Below, one piece after another: positions 7,334 through 16,951 of a stretch of 64,000 bases of DNA. This stretch comes from Nitrospira sp. Its GTDB lineage: Bacteria; Nitrospirota; Nitrospiria; Nitrospirales; Nitrospiraceae. The number at the start of each line of letters is the position of its first letter. Position 1 is the stretch's first letter. Below the pieces are notes generated by a model. That model saw only the letters and a program-made list of their open reading frames with translations. It ran no database searches and was not told the origin of the DNA. The DNA lies in assembly GCA_036984305.1 (NCBI GenBank), contig BQWY01000001.1, positions 1,302,001-1,366,000 on the forward strand, written 5' to 3'. The translations under genes and the position numbers were made by a program.

Positions 7334-8176
7334 ATGCGCAGAGCACTGCACGCGGTTGTCGCCGTCCTCGGCGGGATGGCCCTCCTGGGTGGAGCCTCCG
7401 GCTGTGCGCTCACGGCCATCGATGCGGGCCACGAAGGAGTTCTCGTTGAAAAGCCATTCTTCTTCGGACACGGCGGTGTCGATCCCGTGCCGGTCAAAAC
7501 CGGGCGGCAGTTGGTGGCGGCGACAACCGAAGTGATCGACATCGACATCCGACCGGTCCAGTACTCAGAGCATTTCGACATCATCTCCTCGGAAAATGCT
7601 CCGGTCTCTTTCGACGCCTTCATGATCGCGAACGTCATCGAAGGCCGGTCGCCCGAATTGATTAGCCGGTTCGGGCCGAGTTGGTATCTCAACAACGTCA
7701 AGGAGGCCTTCCGAACCGCCGTGCGGGAGGAAGTTCAAAAATACCCGTTGTTTCAGTTGACGACGGACCCGACCACGAGGACTAAGCTGCAGGAAGCGAT
7801 CGCGCAGCAGGTGCGGGTGAATATTCTGGAAAAGCAGGCCATCCCGGTCCGGCTCAACCGTATCGTGGTCGGCAGTATTCTTCCGCCTAAGGGGGTGCTG
7901 GAGCAGACGGCGCAGACGATCATTCAGGAGCAGCGACGAATTACCATGGTGGAATTTCAGAAGGCCGAAGAGGCGCGGGAAAACGCCGAAAAACAGCGCG
8001 GCATTGCCGATCGCGCGTATCGGGAGGCGTTAGGGCTGACGGCTCCCGAATTTGTGGATCTCCGGCGCATCGAGGTCCAGAAGGAGATCGTTCAGCATTC
8101 GCCCACAGCGTTGACCGTCATCATGGGACTTGAGCGGGTTGGAATCAACGTGCCGCCCCTCGCAACCGGCCAATAA
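7334..8176 (+). CDS. SPFH/prohibitin-domain lipoprotein
   Basis: This encodes 280 residues. The start at ATG 7334 is set by AAGGGAGG at 7321-7328. Residues 1-23 are a signal peptide ending ASG-Cys24, a plausible lipobox. An SPFH (band 7) domain follows at about 30-190, with VPVKTGRQL near its start and SILPPKGVLEQTAQTI at its end. A charged helical coiled coil follows at about 200-235. SPFH proteins form ring assemblies on membranes. Most are held by a transmembrane helix, so lipid anchoring is unusual. No partner peptidase or NfeD gene is adjacent. A TTGACA at 7232-7237 could be a -35 element but its -10 is poor. Confidence 0.8.
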   Translation: MRRALHAVVAVLGGMALLGGASGCALTAIDAGHEGVLVEKPFFFGHGGVDPVPVKTGRQLVAATTEVIDIDIRPVQYSEHFDIISSENAPVSFDAFMIANVIEGRSPELISRFGPSWYLNNVKEAFRTAVREEVQKYPLFQLTTDPTTRTKLQEAIAQQVRVNILEKQAIPVRLNRIVVGSILPPKGVLEQTAQTIIQEQRRITMVEFQKAEEARENAEKQRGIADRAYREALGLTAPEFVDLRRIEVQKEIVQHSPTALTVIMGLERVGINVPPLATGQ

Positions 8177-8252
8177 GGGCTCGATTTGCCTGAATTATTT
8201 TGGAGGGACGGAAAGGCCTTCCCACACCGACCTCGCCAGGGACCAGCCGGAG

Positions 8253-8972
8253 TTAGTTTGGGACCCAGACCCGATAGGACTTGGCGGCTGCGGGCTTGAT
8301 GATGGTGAGTGACCCCACCTCGCCGGGAGTCATGACATCCTCGCCGGTTTCGGTTTTTCGCGCCGGGTAGCGAGATTGGGCGATGAGCCGCCCGTACGCG
8401 TCGTAGAATTCCACCATAATATTGGCTTCTTCCCTTAGAGACCCGGGGTAGGCCGTATTCAGCCAATCGAGTCGGCGTCGGGCCTGAAATTCTACGATCA
8501 ACTGCCCGGCTTGATCGTCCTCGACTCGCAAGAGCTTCAATGCACGATTCTGGTCCGGGGTCGTTTGATCGGGACCGGGATCCGCCTGTAGTTGGGCAAG
8601 GAGGATACGATTCATGGCTTCTTGATCGAGTCGCCCCTTGACCGTACATGATACCGTGGTCCCTCTCTCGCTCTGCTGAACCACCTCGGCGTCCGTCACG
8701 CCCTCTTGCGAGACCGCCTCGAGCAACCTCCGGGTGAAGCCACTGTCGACCAGGGCCGCAGTGGCCTCGCGGAAGGTCACCGACCGTCCCACGGCGGCTC
8801 TCCTGGCTTCTCGGCAGGCATGGTCGGTCGCTTCGGCGACGGTTTCGGGGGGATGAAAGCTGTACCGGTAGTCGCCTGAAATGTCGATGGCGTGGGCCCA
8901 CCCAGATCCTGAAAGGACGACGCTCGCGAACAGCAAGAGGCTGCCGTAGCACTTGGGATCTGTAGGGCTCAT
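8253..8972 (-). CDS. Exported protein of unknown function
   Basis: This encodes 239 residues starting at 8972, with GGAGG 5 nt upstream of the ATG. The first 28 residues form a signal peptide ending near AHA. The mature part begins with ISGDYRYSFHPPET and has helical and strand segments with two cysteines, one at about residue 53 and one at about 110. The N-terminal half resembles a domain often found in proteins that process flagellar or LPP20-type lipoproteins, but this is only an impression. It is convergent with the SPFH gene. I do not recognise the family. Confidence 0.7.
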   Translation of the reverse strand: MSPTDPKCYGSLLLFASVVLSGSGWAHAIDISGDYRYSFHPPETVAEATDHACREARRAAVGRSVTFREATAALVDSGFTRRLLEAVSQEGVTDAEVVQQSERGTTVSCTVKGRLDQEAMNRILLAQLQADPGPDQTTPDQNRALKLLRVEDDQAGQLIVEFQARRRLDWLNTAYPGSLREEANIMVEFYDAYGRLIAQSRYPARKTETGEDVMTPGEVGSLTIIKPAAAKSYRVWVPN

Positions 8973-9278
8973 CCAGGCCTCCGCCGGGTCAAGCTCACTC
9001 GGGAGTGAGGCTCTATCATATCAACCGAACGCGGCAGGCGCCAAGTCCGGCGAACGTGTCTCGATAGCGTTGCTTGAGTAGGCCGACGAGTGTCTGTACC
9101 GTGAGAGGTGCATGCCCTTAGGCTTGAGTGATCACCAAGATGAAGTCGTGGTATTTCTTGGGTGCAGCTTGAGGATGGGGCACCGTGTCGTTCTTGACGG
9201 ACACCCGGAGGACCGATTGGATCTGGGTATGGGGACCCGCTTGACACCATCACGCACAATACGGAGACTTCTAGCACG
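8973..9278. other. Intergenic region, nothing recognised
   Basis: These 306 nt lie between divergent genes and should hold the promoters of both the exported protein and malQ. I see no coding frame with protein-like character, no clear -35/-10 pair and no strong hairpin. Confidence 0.4.
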
Positions 9279-11537
9279 ATGACTTCGTTGGACGATAGCC
9301 AGCAATTGGGCATTCTCGCTCGAAACTATGGAATTGCCGACCACTACTTCGACATTTGGGGCAAGCGCCATGAGGCGAGCCAGGATACGACGCGATCAAT
9401 TCTGACGGCCATGGGAGTTCAGGTCGCCACGCGCGAAGACGTTGGGCGCTCGGTCTCGGCTCTTCACTCGCGCTATTGGGGGCGGGTCTGTGATCCGGTC
9501 TTGGTGCTTCGCGGACAGCCACGTCGGGCAAGCTGGAGCCTGCGGCTTCCCAGTTCGGAAGAGGAAGATGGACGATGGTCCATCTCATGGAGTTTAGGCA
9601 ACGAGGCGGGTGCCATTCAACAGCGCGGCACTCTTGGACCCCGGTGCATCGTCCTCGACACGGCGACGGTCGAAGGCCTGCGTCACATCCGGTTGGAACT
9701 AAGTGTCTCCGACGATCTGGCCGACGGCTATTACGAATTGACCGTCCGCGCTGAGTGTGCGTCGCGTCGGCTCGAAGCCGGGTCTTTACTGGTGGTCGCT
9801 CCGTCCACCTGTTATTTACCTCCTCACTTCGAGGCTGGTCGTGGCACCTGGGGGCTCTGGACGCAGCTCTACTCGCTTCGATCGCAGCGCAATTGGGGAA
9901 TCGGGGACTTCACGGATTTGACGGCGCTGATTCGCTGGGGGGCCGGACGCGTCGGTGCCGGCGCGATCGGGGTGAATCCGCTGCATGCATTGAAAAATAC
10001 GCGGCCCTACCATGTCAGTCCCTATTCTCCCCAGAGCCGCACCTTCTTGAACGAGATCTATCTGGATGTGGAAGCTGTGCCTGAGTTCGGACGGTGTCGC
10101 GAAGCCCGGCGTTTGCTGGGGAGCGAAGCGTTTCGCTCGCGTCTCGAGGGCTTCCGCAAGAGCGACCGGGTCGATTACGAAGGTATCCATCGTGCGAAAC
10201 TCGACGTGCTTGAATTGCTGTACCGGCAGTTCGTCTCGGACACCGCCGAGTCGGGGACACCGAGCGGTGTCAATGACAGCGGGATCAGACGGAGGGACGC
10301 GTTCATCGACTATCGGCGGGCACAAGGAGACGCGCTGGAAAAGTTTGCGGTGTTTCTCGCCTTGACCGAGCATTTTGCAGACCGGCATCCCACGCCTGTC
10401 ACCTGGCGAGATTGGCCACCTGAGTACTTGCATCCGAGCAGCGCGGCCGTCGAGGAGTTCCGTCGGAGCCATGCCGACCGTGTCCAGTTTTATCAGTACG
10501 TGCAATGGCAGGCTCATGAACAATTGACGGCGGTGAAGCGCGTGACCACGGAACTGGGTATGGTCATCGGTCTCTATCACGATTTCGCTCTGGGGAGCGA
10601 TCCGAGCGGGGCAGAAGGCTGGCGTCTGCAGGATGTGCTGGTTCATGGAGCCGACTGCGGTGCGCCTCCTGATCCCTTCGCTCTGCAGGGGCAGAACTGG
10701 GGCTTCCCGCCGTTTCATCCAGTGGTGTTGCGCGAGCATGCCTATCGGCCGTTTATCGCACTGCTGCGTCAAAACCTGGGGAGGGGCGGAGCGCTTCGTC
10801 TCGATCATGTGATGGGCCTGTTCCGGCTGTTCTGGATTCCCAAGGGCCGAAGCGCCGCCGATGGCGCGTATGTCGAATATCCATACAAGGATCTCTTGGG
10901 CATCCTTGCCCTGGAAAGCCAGCGAGCCCGGACCCTCGTCATCGGGGAGGACCTGGGCACAGTACCGGAATGGATTCGTGACAAGCTCGCAGAAGTGTGC
11001 GCCTTTTCCTATCGGGTGTGGTATTTTGAACGGCAGTCGGATGGAGCCTGGAAACCTCCTGATCAATATCCGGTGCATTCGTTGGCTGTTTCGACGACGC
11101 ATGATCTTCCCACGCTCCCGGGGTTCTGGCAGGGTGACGATCTCCGCGTGCGTGAGCGGCTTGACCTGTTCCCCGATCGCGAAGCACGGCAACGCGCAGG
11201 GGACGAGCGTGAGGATGACAAACGGCGCATGCTGGAGGCGCTCCGGGCGTGCGGCGAATTTGTTGGGAACGGCGAGGGTTCCCACGCGCTGACGCCCGAG
11301 ATCATAGACGCCGTGCACCGCTTTCTGGCCCGGACGTCGTCTTTGATGGTGCTGGCCAGTCTGGATGATTGGGTTGGCGAAGTGGCGCAGGCCAACGTCC
11401 CGGGGACCTTGGACGAGTATCCCAATTGGTCGCGCAAAACGGCCGTGCCGATCGAATCTCTCGCACACGATGAGCGATGCCTTCGCCTGGCAGAACTCAT
11501 GAGACAGGAACGTGGCCGTGGCGCGGGTCCGGGATAG
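9279..11537 (+). CDS. malQ: 4-alpha-glucanotransferase (amylomaltase)
   Basis: This GH77 enzyme transfers segments of alpha-1,4-glucan between chains and releases glucose, acting with glycogen phosphorylase in the cytoplasm. The product has 752 residues. The first 170 form an N-terminal accessory domain. The catalytic barrel then contains RSQRNWGIGDFTDL, the nucleophile region ALRLDHVMGLFRLFWIP, and VIGEDLGTVP with the acid/base Glu. STTHDLPTLPGFW carries the transition-state Asp. The start is ATG 9279. A glycogen phosphorylase gene lies at 27864-29999, which supports glycogen turnover in this genome. Confidence 0.95.
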   Translation: MTSLDDSQQLGILARNYGIADHYFDIWGKRHEASQDTTRSILTAMGVQVATREDVGRSVSALHSRYWGRVCDPVLVLRGQPRRASWSLRLPSSEEEDGRWSISWSLGNEAGAIQQRGTLGPRCIVLDTATVEGLRHIRLELSVSDDLADGYYELTVRAECASRRLEAGSLLVVAPSTCYLPPHFEAGRGTWGLWTQLYSLRSQRNWGIGDFTDLTALIRWGAGRVGAGAIGVNPLHALKNTRPYHVSPYSPQSRTFLNEIYLDVEAVPEFGRCREARRLLGSEAFRSRLEGFRKSDRVDYEGIHRAKLDVLELLYRQFVSDTAESGTPSGVNDSGIRRRDAFIDYRRAQGDALEKFAVFLALTEHFADRHPTPVTWRDWPPEYLHPSSAAVEEFRRSHADRVQFYQYVQWQAHEQLTAVKRVTTELGMVIGLYHDFALGSDPSGAEGWRLQDVLVHGADCGAPPDPFALQGQNWGFPPFHPVVLREHAYRPFIALLRQNLGRGGALRLDHVMGLFRLFWIPKGRSAADGAYVEYPYKDLLGILALESQRARTLVIGEDLGTVPEWIRDKLAEVCAFSYRVWYFERQSDGAWKPPDQYPVHSLAVSTTHDLPTLPGFWQGDDLRVRERLDLFPDREARQRAGDEREDDKRRMLEALRACGEFVGNGEGSHALTPEIIDAVHRFLARTSSLMVLASLDDWVGEVAQANVPGTLDEYPNWSRKTAVPIESLAHDERCLRLAELMRQERGRGAGPG

Positions 11538-11577
11538 TATTGATGCAGTGTCCCGCCACATGCCTGGCACCTGACGC

Positions 11578-12735
11578 ATGATGACCAATCGTAATCGCGC
11601 GGTGCTGCTTGTCGCCGCGGTCCTGTTTGTCGGCATCGTCGTATTCGAAACCTTCGTCCCGGCCAATGTGGTGGGTGCATACGGCTTCGTGCTGCCGATT
11701 CTGCTGGTCGCGTCTACACGAAATCGCCGCTTGGTCTACCTCACCCTCGTTTTCTGTATTGTGGCGACGTATATCGGCTTGATGCGACCGACGAAACCCG
11801 GGCGATTTGTGTCCGCGGTCATCAATCGGACCGTGGTGGTCTGCGTGCTCGGAGGGGTGGCCACGATGGGGGTCTTGTGGGAAGAGCGCAAAGCGCGTGA
11901 GGAGGCGGCCCGCGCCGCCCTGGCCCTACAAAGCGAACGGCTGCTGCGGGCCAATACGCAGTTGGCCGAGATCAAAGACACGTTGGCCCGCTCCGAGCGA
12001 TTGGCTGCAGTTGGGCAGCTGGTGGCCTCGGTTGCGCACGAAGTGGGAACACCGCTGCATTCGATAGCCTGGCACGTGCAGGCCTTACGGGAGAGCGTGG
12101 TCGAAACAGCGGACACGAAGAAACGCCTGGATACGATCGAGTCCCAGATTAGCCGCGTGGTGAATATCATCCAGGATTTGCTGAGCGCCACGCGGCGCCG
12201 CCGCCCCAACCCTGGTTGGGTACCGGCCATCCAGTTGCTTCAACCGGTCGTCACCTTGATGGAGCCAGCCTATGCCGACAAGGGCGTGGGGTTGAGGGTG
12301 GCGTGTCGCACGGAGGGACCGCTCGTATGGGTCGATGCGGCACAGTTGCAGCAGGTGCTGGTGAATCTACTTTCCAATGCGCTCGCGGCGACTCCCACAG
12401 GCGGCGACGTCGTGGTATCGGCGGAAGAGCGGGAACTGGGGACGGAAGAGCGCGTGGAATGGCCTCGCGATGGTGGAACGACGCACGATCGTATCGCCGT
12501 CCTGACCGTTCTCGATACGGGGTGCGGGATCTCTCCGGAAAATTTACAGCGCACGGCCGAGCCTTTCTTTACGACCAAGGAGGTCGGCAAGGGAAGCGGG
12601 TTGGGCCTGTTCCTCAGTCGGGATATCGTGAAGGCTCATGGGGGCAAATTGACGATCGAAAGTGAAGTCGGGAAGGGCACGAAGGTCGTGATCGCCCTTC
12701 CAGGCGGTCGCCCCACGACAGTGTCGGGAGGCTAG
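11578..12735 (+). CDS. Membrane sensor histidine kinase (NtrB-like)
   Basis: This encodes 385 residues. The N-terminal 105 residues hold three to four hydrophobic segments with only short loops, so the sensor probably reads the membrane or recruits a partner. A short coiled coil leads to the HisKA domain, with the phospho-accepting His154 in VAHEVGTPLHS. The ATPase domain follows with N-box NLLSNALAATP, G1 DTGCGISPENL and G2 GKGSGLGLFLS. It autophosphorylates and passes phosphate to the regulator encoded 4 nt downstream. The regulator's ribosome site (GGGAGG) lies inside the end of this gene. Confidence 0.92.
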   Translation: MMTNRNRAVLLVAAVLFVGIVVFETFVPANVVGAYGFVLPILLVASTRNRRLVYLTLVFCIVATYIGLMRPTKPGRFVSAVINRTVVVCVLGGVATMGVLWEERKAREEAARAALALQSERLLRANTQLAEIKDTLARSERLAAVGQLVASVAHEVGTPLHSIAWHVQALRESVVETADTKKRLDTIESQISRVVNIIQDLLSATRRRRPNPGWVPAIQLLQPVVTLMEPAYADKGVGLRVACRTEGPLVWVDAAQLQQVLVNLLSNALAATPTGGDVVVSAEERELGTEERVEWPRDGGTTHDRIAVLTVLDTGCGISPENLQRTAEPFFTTKEVGKGSGLGLFLSRDIVKAHGGKLTIESEVGKGTKVVIALPGGRPTTVSGG

Positions 12736-12739
12736 CAGT

Positions 12740-14176
12740 ATGGCGACGCGTGGGATCATCTTGGTTGTCGACGACGACGAAGTCGCCCGAGACCTGTTGG
12801 TCGAAGCATTGGAAAAGGACGGATACCACGTCGAAAGTTTCGATAACGGAACCGACGCCATCGCACGGGGCCAACGCGGGGGGGTGGATTTGGTGCTGAC
12901 CGATATCCGAATGGGCAGCATCGACGGGTTTCACGTCTTGCGCGAATTTAAGCGGATGGCTCCCGAGACCCCGATTGTGCTGCTGACGGCTTTTGGGTCG
13001 CTGGAAGGGGCCGTCGAAGCCATCAATCAAGGAGCGTACGACTATCTAGCGAAGCCGTTCCGCCGGGAGGAGGTGGCGCTGGTGGTACAGCGTAGCCTCG
13101 ATCATGCCCGCCTGAGGAAGGAAAACGCACAATGTCCCGACGAGCTACAAGAGCGAACGGTGCTCACGGGGTTGGTGGGCAGCAGCCCCGCGATGCTGGA
13201 AGTCTACAAGTTAGTGGCCCGCGTCGCACAGGGTAAAAGCACCGTTCTATTGGAGGGTGAGAGCGGAACCGGGAAGGAGCTGGTGGCGCGTGCCATTCAC
13301 GGACACAGCGGCAGGCGGGAGCGCCCGTTCGTGCCGGTCAATTGCGGTGCGCTTCCCGATCATCTGCTTGAGTCGGAGATGTTCGGCCATGAAAAAGGGG
13401 CGTTTACCGGGGCGGTCGGTGTCAAATACGGGTTGTTCGAGACGGCCGACGGCGGCACGTTGTTTTTGGACGAGATCGGCGAACTGGGACAGGCGCTGCA
13501 AGTCAAGCTGCTCCGTGTCATGCAAGATCAGGAGATTCGACGAGTGGGCGGCACGAACTCGATGAAGGTCGACGTACGTTTGATTGCGGCGACAAATCGG
13601 GACTTGTCCGTCATGGTCAAAGAAGGGAAGTTTCGGGAGGATTTATACTATCGATTGAACGTGGTGCGGATTCGGTTGCCGTCGTTGCGCGAGCGGCGTG
13701 AGGATATTCCCATGCTGGCCGATCATTTCCTGCAAAAATACGCCCCCGTCTCCGAACAGCCGGTGAGAGGGTTTTCCGCCGAGGCTCGAGCCTGCTTGGA
13801 TGCGTATCGCTGGCCTGGGAATGTGCGTGAACTGGAAAATGCCGTTGAGCGGGCTGTTTCACTGAGCCAGGGACCGGTCATCTTACCCGATGACTTGCCC
13901 GAATCGGTGCGAAGCGGCCAGTCGGCGCCACCATCCTTCGCCGCTCCGCCGCGAACGGAGGATCCGTCGGAGAGTCTACTGACCTTGGAGGAAGTCGAGC
14001 GGCGACATCTGCAGCGAGTCCTCAAGGAACTCAAGGGGAACAAGGTGAAGGCCGCGAAAATTCTCGGAATCGATCGGCGAACCCTGTACCGGATGGCCGA
14101 GCGGTTTGGTATTGATCTGGGCGAAGATGCGGATGGATCCGGAGAGAGCGCTACAAAACCCCCAGGCGGCGCTTGA
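12740..14176 (+). CDS. NtrC-family sigma-54-dependent response regulator
   Basis: This encodes 478 residues. The receiver domain (1-125) has the acidic pocket DDD at 11-13 and the phospho-acceptor Asp55 in LVLTDIRM. The AAA+ domain (about 145-380) has Walker [10 protein letters not shown], the sigma-54-contacting GAFTGA loop near 219, and Walker [11 protein letters not shown]. The Fis-type helix-turn-helix ([16 protein letters not shown]) lies near the C-terminus. It should activate sigma-54 promoters when phosphorylated by the upstream kinase. Its last 26 nt overlap the convergent lipoprotein gene. Target genes are not evident in the window. Confidence 0.95.
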   Translation: MATRGIILVVDDDEVARDLLVEALEKDGYHVESFDNGTDAIARGQRGGVDLVLTDIRMGSIDGFHVLREFKRMAPETPIVLLTAFGSLEGAVEAINQGAYDYLAKPFRREEVALVVQRSLDHARLRKENAQCPDELQERTVLTGLVGSSPAMLEVYKLVARVAQGKSTVLLEGESGTGKELVARAIHGHSGRRERPFVPVNCGALPDHLLESEMFGHEKGAFTGAVGVKYGLFETADGGTLFLDEIGELGQALQVKLLRVMQDQEIRRVGGTNSMKVDVRLIAATNRDLSVMVKEGKFREDLYYRLNVVRIRLPSLRERREDIPMLADHFLQKYAPVSEQPVRGFSAEARACLDAYRWPGNVRELENAVERAVSLSQGPVILPDDLPESVRSGQSAPPSFAAPPRTEDPSESLLTLEEVERRHLQRVLKELKGNKVKAAKILGIDRRTLYRMAERFGIDLGEDADGSGESATKPPGGA

Positions 14177-14633
14177 CGAGGCGTAGGTATCGTTCGGCTC
14201 CATTGGACAATGGAGGAGCACTGGCCACCCAGTGGTTCCAGAATGTCGCCTTACTCTCGTGGGCGACGTGAACGGCCAATTTTGACGACGTCCCGTTCAG
14301 CGCGGTAATCTGCGCGTCGGCTTGAGTTCGACCCACCCCAAACCGGACACGTAGGAGCCAATCCCACGGAGAATCGATTTCCCTTCGATGCCCGGAGCGG
14401 ATCGCCGTGGCATCGTGCTGCGTGACTTCGACGTCGTAGCCCTCCTCCGTCCATACCTCCACGACGGCCTCTCGAATTTGCGACGTGGGCAGAGAGAAAA
14501 TGGCTTCGGCGGACTCGATGGAGTCGGGAGACGGCGCGGCGACGCACGCGGCGAGCCCGGTCAGGAATGTCACTCCGACGAGCGTTAGATTCAGCCACGC
14601 CCGGGAGCGGCGGGCGGAGGGTTGGATGATCAT
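14151..14633 (-). CDS. Lipoprotein of unknown function
   Basis: This encodes 160 residues from the ATG at 14633, which overlaps the stop of the preceding gene as ATGA. Residues 1-30 form a signal peptide with lipobox LAAC. The mature part has about 110 residues with an alternating strand/helix pattern and a C-terminal basic helix. It resembles small outer-membrane lipoproteins that are common in Nitrospira, but no family is recognised. The frame is open further upstream, but that part lies in the neighbouring gene. Confidence 0.7.
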   Translation of the reverse strand: MIIQPSARRSRAWLNLTLVGVTFLTGLAACVAAPSPDSIESAEAIFSLPTSQIREAVVEVWTEEGYDVEVTQHDATAIRSGHRREIDSPWDWLLRVRFGVGRTQADAQITALNGTSSKLAVHVAHESKATFWNHWVASAPPLSNGAERYLRLVKRRLGVL

Positions 14634-14872
14634 GTGCTGAGTTTGTAGATCAGATGCGTTTCCGTTTGGGCCACTCCTGGAATCGAATGAATCTTCGATC
14701 GGACCAGAGACGTAAGGGCGTCCTGATCCAACACCTCGACGACGGCGAAGATGTCCGGTTTGCCCCAACATGGATCGATCGTTTTGACTTCCTTGAGCTG
14801 GGAGAGCGACTTGATAACGTCGCGGGTCTGTCCTGCCGAAACGGTGATCAGCACGTATGCTCGGTCAGCCAT
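14630..14872 (-). CDS. Lrp/AsnC ligand-binding (RAM) domain protein
   Basis: This encodes 80 residues that match the C-terminal effector-binding domain of Lrp/AsnC regulators: a strand AYVLITVSAG, helix, strand DIFAVVEV, helix, and a last strand ETHLIYKL. It has no DNA-binding helix-turn-helix, so it probably binds a small molecule such as an amino acid as a stand-alone oligomer. GGAG lies 8 nt before the ATG. It overlaps the next lipoprotein gene by 4 nt, which indicates translational coupling. Confidence 0.85.
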   Translation of the reverse strand: MADRAYVLITVSAGQTRDVIKSLSQLKEVKTIDPCWGKPDIFAVVEVLDQDALTSLVRSKIHSIPGVAQTETHLIYKLST

Positions 14873-14981
14873 GCGAGGATCTCCGAAGCCAGGGGCGACA
14901 GTGCGGCCTCGGCCGATGTCTCCAGGCGGTGACAGTAGCGAAGGCGTTCTGGGATGTCAATGGACCCACGAGGCTGCAGCG

Positions 14982-16331
14982 CTACTTGGGATAGATAATG
15001 ACCTCGAGCACCTGGGCATCGCTCACTTTAGTCAACTCCGCTTCCAGGCTCCGAGGGTTTCCGATACGTCCGTCGGGATCGTACACAAAACAGGCGATGG
15101 ATTGGTGTCCGTTGGTCGGCGAAAACTCTTGCCCGTCGACGATCAGTTCTTGTGCGATTTCTCGGGCGCCATGACCGGAGCGCGTTTTCTTCGCGAGCAT
15201 CACCAGTCGGTGTCGTGGGAGCACCATGGCGACGGATGGCGTGGGCGCTTGATACGGCGGCACCCATTCGTGAGTGGACACCTCTTCCAGTTCGTACCGG
15301 AGCAGTGTAAACATCAAATCCTGCACGTCCCGCTCGTCCTCCACGTCAATCGTCGGACGGTATTCACGGCGAAGGCGCAACTGTCGCACCACCGAATGAA
15401 AGCGCCCGCAGATTTTTCGAATGGTGTCCAGTGGATCGCTGGACTGCAGGATTGGCGATTCGCTGTGTGACGGTTCTGGGACGCCTGATCGGCCGCTGAT
15501 CTGCGAAGGGGACTCATCTTGGGTTGCCCCAGCATGAGCGGTGACAAGTGGCCTCGGGGCCGCAGCCTGCGCTTCTACCTGAATTACAGCTTCCCGACCC
15601 TGCTCACGGGGCTCGGGGGCGATTGGCGCCTCCAGGCGTTCTGACGCTTGGGGCGACGTTGGCGAAGGGCTGGACAGCGGAGCCGAGGCCTGAGGCGGAG
15701 GACTGTCGGATGTCGCACATACCGATGGAGATGGCGGCGACGGTGGTGACTCGGGCAATTCGGACGGGGGCGGCGACGGCACAGTAATCGACGTGGGTTC
15801 AGGCGCTGGTAACGAACCTTTGCGAAGCTCCGTTGTTGCCGTCGTGGATGCCGGCACGGTCGATGCGTGGGAAGCAGGCGATGGTGCAGGCGCCTTCTCT
15901 CTTCGGCTGGCTTCCGCCACTGCCGGCGCGGGCTTGATGGACTCCTCTCTGTGGTTCTGATCCTCCGGTGGTGACGGTGGGGGAGGAGGGATTCCGAGCA
16001 GTTCGAGTTTCTTGCGCTCGAGTTGCGCGAGCAGCTCATGCAATTGCGCGATCGTGGTGACGACTTCCGCGGGAGTGGTGGCGCGCATGTGGTAGTGTTT
16101 CCACTGTTGCGACTCGGAGGCGCGGTCGCCAAACACCACCTTGGCGCACTCGCGCACGTGTAGCTCGACACGCGCACGGACGGCGTCGCGATAAGGGAAG
16201 CCCTCTTGTTTCAAGTCCTCGGCCTGCACCAGCAGTTCTTGCAATTTGGTAATACTGGTCGCTACGGCCTCCAGCGCTGAGCTGCCTTTCGAGCGCGACC
16301 GAGACGAATCTTTGGCACTGACTTTTGCCAT
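14982..16331 (-). CDS. DpnII/MboI-like nuclease-fold protein, apparently catalytically dead
   Basis: This encodes 449 residues. Residues 1-110 form a charged helical domain (ITKLQELLVQAEDLKQEGFP, later a coiled coil). Residues 115-300 are a Pro/Ser/Ala-rich linker. Residues 305-449 resemble the PD-(D/E)XK domain of the DpnII/MboI restriction-enzyme type that occurs in many defence and signalling proteins. Matching features are ERDVQDLMFTLLR, EWVPPY, AKKTRSGHGAREI and CFVYDPDGRIGNPRSLE. In the usual motif an Asp precedes the strand and a Glu-x-Lys follows. Here the aligned positions read Ala and Leu-x-Lys, so cleavage is probably lost. Family assignment is from memory of the motif pattern. It may bind DNA or act as a scaffold. 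Confidence 0.6.
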   Translation of the reverse strand: MAKVSAKDSSRSRSKGSSALEAVATSITKLQELLVQAEDLKQEGFPYRDAVRARVELHVRECAKVVFGDRASESQQWKHYHMRATTPAEVVTTIAQLHELLAQLERKKLELLGIPPPPPSPPEDQNHREESIKPAPAVAEASRREKAPAPSPASHASTVPASTTATTELRKGSLPAPEPTSITVPSPPPSELPESPPSPPSPSVCATSDSPPPQASAPLSSPSPTSPQASERLEAPIAPEPREQGREAVIQVEAQAAAPRPLVTAHAGATQDESPSQISGRSGVPEPSHSESPILQSSDPLDTIRKICGRFHSVVRQLRLRREYRPTIDVEDERDVQDLMFTLLRYELEEVSTHEWVPPYQAPTPSVAMVLPRHRLVMLAKKTRSGHGAREIAQELIVDGQEFSPTNGHQSIACFVYDPDGRIGNPRSLEAELTKVSDAQVLEVIIYPK

Positions 16332-16445
16332 GGGGACGATGTCGAGGGACTGCTAAGTTGTTCCTGAGAAAGTCTAGCTTAGGGACGGCAGACCGGCAAG
16401 GAACTCGACGTTTTCTACACGATCGGAACGGATGCCTCGGTGTGG

Positions 16446-16796
16446 CTATCCAATCCACACATCGTTATCTGTTTCCGTTAGAATGAATTGTCCGTTCTTT
16501 TCTGCCAGAAGGCGTTCCAACTGTGCTTTCCCGCCATTCCCATATCGAATGAACTCGAGGCCGAACTGACCGTCTTTGACCCATCGAACCAGGGCGACCG
16601 CCACGATGAGCGGCTTCCGATGTCTGGGAACCTTGATCTGGAGCGAGACATAGGAACCCGGCTTCATCGATGTCTTGCTGGCGACTGCACAGCCGGGTCC
16701 GGATAGGTTTAAGAGGGCCCCTTTGCCGACGGTCGAATCCCCCAGAAACTGAACGGGGAATTGTACTCCCACTCGTGGCTTTGCGCGCTGACGCAT
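16446..16796 (-). CDS. PilZ-domain protein
   Basis: This encodes 116 residues of the PilZ family, cytoplasmic receptors for cyclic di-GMP that act on motility, polysaccharide export or transcription. The N-terminal basic motif (RAKPR) and the second motif (NLSGPG, in place of the usual D/NxSxxG) are present, followed by a strand rich in Val and Ile and the closing LVRWVKDGQFGLEF. The ligand-binding residues appear sufficient, but Pro in place of the usual residue is unusual. It stands alone. Confidence 0.82.
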   Translation of the reverse strand: MRQRAKPRVGVQFPVQFLGDSTVGKGALLNLSGPGCAVASKTSMKPGSYVSLQIKVPRHRKPLIVAVALVRWVKDGQFGLEFIRYGNGGKAQLERLLAEKNGQFILTETDNDVWIG

Positions 16797-16951
16797 ACGA
16801 TCCTCCGTCGGTGCCGAACGCTGACTACTTCAGTCTCAGACAAGTGTATCAAACCGGTGGGTCGGCCATATGCACACACACGATATCAATGACTTACAAT
16901 ATATGGAGCTGTGCGGGGGCAAAACGGGCCAGGATTGATTGGGTGACGTGA

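Noticed and set aside
9816..11666. Long open frame on the minus strand inside malQ
   Set aside because: It is the complement of a clear GH77 enzyme with all catalytic motifs. The frame has no homology-like motifs and arises from high GC and codon bias.
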